NCBI GenBank assembly: GCA_037443425.1
Contig: JBBIOI010000084.1
Coordinates: 1-14,825, forward strand
Source: JBBIOI01 sp037443425
GTDB lineage: Bacteria > Desulfobacterota > BSN033 > UBA1163
Direction of reading: 5' to 3'
DNA length: 14,825 bases
A model generated the notes under the pieces. That model was not told the DNA's origin. It saw nothing but the letters and a program-made list of their open reading frames with translations, and did not search any database. The position numbers were made by a program, and so were the translations under genes. Below, piece after piece: positions 14,258-14,825 of this stretch; position 1 is the first letter of the stretch; every line of letters starts with the position of its first letter.

Positions 14258-14322
14258 CGGCAAGCCACAAGGGCTTACCCTACGAGAAATTAAAATAATC
14301 TAAAGCGTAGGGTCCCTTGCCG
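14258..14322. repeat. Interrupted inverted repeat CGGCAAG...CCCTACG / CGTAGGG...CTTGCCG
   Basis: The left arm (14258-14284) starts CGGCAAG and ends CCCTACG. The right arm is CGTAGGGTCCCTTGCCG (14306-14322). The left arm has an extra inner hairpin AAGCC-ACAAG-GGCTT. The GC-rich arms stand out from AT-rich surroundings and form a stem with a 21-base loop. It may be another short dispersed repeat or a terminator-like structure. It does not overlap the MITE-like family. Confidence 0.6.
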
Positions 14323-14391
14323 TATTTAGTTTCATTTATTATGTAGAATTACAACACAGGTCTCTTTGTGGAAAGTCAATAAGACAAGATC

Positions 14392-14541
14392 ATGGAAGAA
14401 ATTAAGGAAGTTAAGGACGAGAACTGTAAATATTTAATTGCTCCGATTAATAAATGTATTATTACAGAGTTGAATAAGTTTTTTAGAGACCTATTTCGTT
14501 TTTCCTTGACAAGAGTTTCAGTATTTGTTACAAAAGTTTAG
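14392..14541 (+). CDS. Doubtful 49-codon ORF
   Basis: The frame runs from ATG 14392 to TAG 14541 and begins MEEIKEVKDENCKYLIAPIN. No clear ribosome binding site is present (AAGACAAGATC only). The right half overlaps the predicted promoter of the amidohydrolase. I recognise no family. It may be a remnant or chance. The rest of the 13936-14591 interval holds repeat copy 3, the inverted repeat and the promoter. Confidence 0.15.
   Translation: MEEIKEVKDENCKYLIAPINKCIITELNKFFRDLFRFSLTRVSVFVTKV
14506..14534 (+). promoter_or_regulatory. Promoter of the amidohydrolase gene
   Basis: A perfect TTGACA (14506-14511) is followed after 17 bases by TACAAA (14529-14534), with TG one base upstream, giving an extended -10. 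Transcription would start near 14541, about 50 bases before the ATG. Confidence 0.5.
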
Positions 14542-14591
14542 AAAAAATAAATTAAATTTAAATTGAGACAATTAAAAAGAAAGGAGATGAA

Positions 14592-14825
14592 ATGGGTATT
14601 GTAATTGATGTTTATTGTCACCACATATCAAGATCTGTCGGTAAAATATTAGATAAACTCAAATATTATGGAAAAGGTAAGGAATTTGAATACCCTCCTC
14701 AAAATGCTGACCCTGAAGTGCGACTTGGATTAATGGAGAAATATGGTATAGATATCCAGGCATTAACACAGACCACACCTGTGCTGCTCGGTTTTAATGC
14801 TGAAGAGGCATCTGAAATCTGCAGG
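14592..14825 (+). CDS. Amidohydrolase 2-family protein, N-terminal part (cut by the window end)
   Basis: The first 78 codons read MGIVIDVYCHHISRSVGKIL, then a charged stretch, then LMEKYGIDIQALTQTTPVLLG and NAEEASEICR. The opening IDVYCHH corresponds to the metal-binding IDxHxH strand of the amidohydrolase-2 family (PF04909; relatives include ACMSD and hydroxybenzoate-type decarboxylases), with Tyr in place of the first His. The MEKYGIDIQALT block is the usual second strand of that family. An AAGGAG ribosome binding site (14581-14586) sits five bases before the ATG. The frame stays open to the right edge. Function (hydrolase or decarboxylase) cannot be decided from this fragment. Confidence 0.75.
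   Translation, partial: MGIVIDVYCHHISRSVGKILDKLKYYGKGKEFEYPPQNADPEVRLGLMEKYGIDIQALTQTTPVLLGFNAEEASEICR

Overview
The window is AT-rich, densely packed bacterial DNA that looks chromosomal. Genes lie on both strands in short operons and convergent pairs with gaps of 2 to 14 bases. There are no rRNA, tRNA, phage, plasmid or transposase genes and no CRISPR array. The best lineage guess is a low-GC, probably anaerobic, Gram-negative bacterium of the kind often recovered from subsurface metagenomes. Reasons are the selenocysteine use, a two-part protein with DUF434-like and DUF5616-like regions, an exported nitroreductase, a DUF4332-like membrane protein, and scattered short repeats of the CATTGCGAG...GGCAATC type. 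The phylum cannot be fixed from this sequence alone.

Layout. Bases 1-1815 (+) hold the 3' end of a small winged-helix-like gene and an AMP-forming acyl-CoA synthetase. A converging DUF434-family gene follows at 1828-2481 (-). Bases 2482-2804 carry a MITE-like repeat and a promoter. At 2805-3065 (+) is a short glutaredoxin whose redox motif is Thr-TGA-Pro-Tyr-Cys; the in-frame TGA is followed by a good bacterial SECIS-like hairpin. It is therefore most likely a selenoprotein, and a standard gene caller would miss its first 18 residues. A UvrA-family gene (3079-5844, -) and an ABC-2 type exporter (5981-7700, +) diverge from a shared promoter region. A five-gene minus-strand run from 12116 down to 7703 encodes an exported nitroreductase-like flavoprotein, a GatC-like small protein, an amidase-signature enzyme, a membrane protein with a DUF4332-like tail, and a sugar-isomerase-like TIM barrel. 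An Smr-domain protein (12588-13280, +) converges on a cytoplasmic nitroreductase (13285-13935, -). The right edge holds the first 78 codons of an amidohydrolase with its own promoter and ribosome binding site.

Repeats. A repeat family occurs at about 2541-2730 (inverted), 12214-12420 and 14001-14190. Copies 1 and 3 have recognisable terminal inverted repeats (TGGGGAGGT...) and are about 155 bp between the repeat ends. Copies 1 and 2 share an internal hairpin unit. Copy 2 has two hairpin units whose stems differ but both remain paired, which suggests that the structure itself is maintained.

How the genes work together. The window is mostly housekeeping and accessory metabolism: fatty or aromatic acid activation, thiol redox, DNA repair, export, amide hydrolysis and flavin-dependent reduction. 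The tightly packed 7703-12116 run is the only cluster that looks like a coherent but unassigned pathway. The strongest observation is the hidden selenocysteine glutaredoxin.
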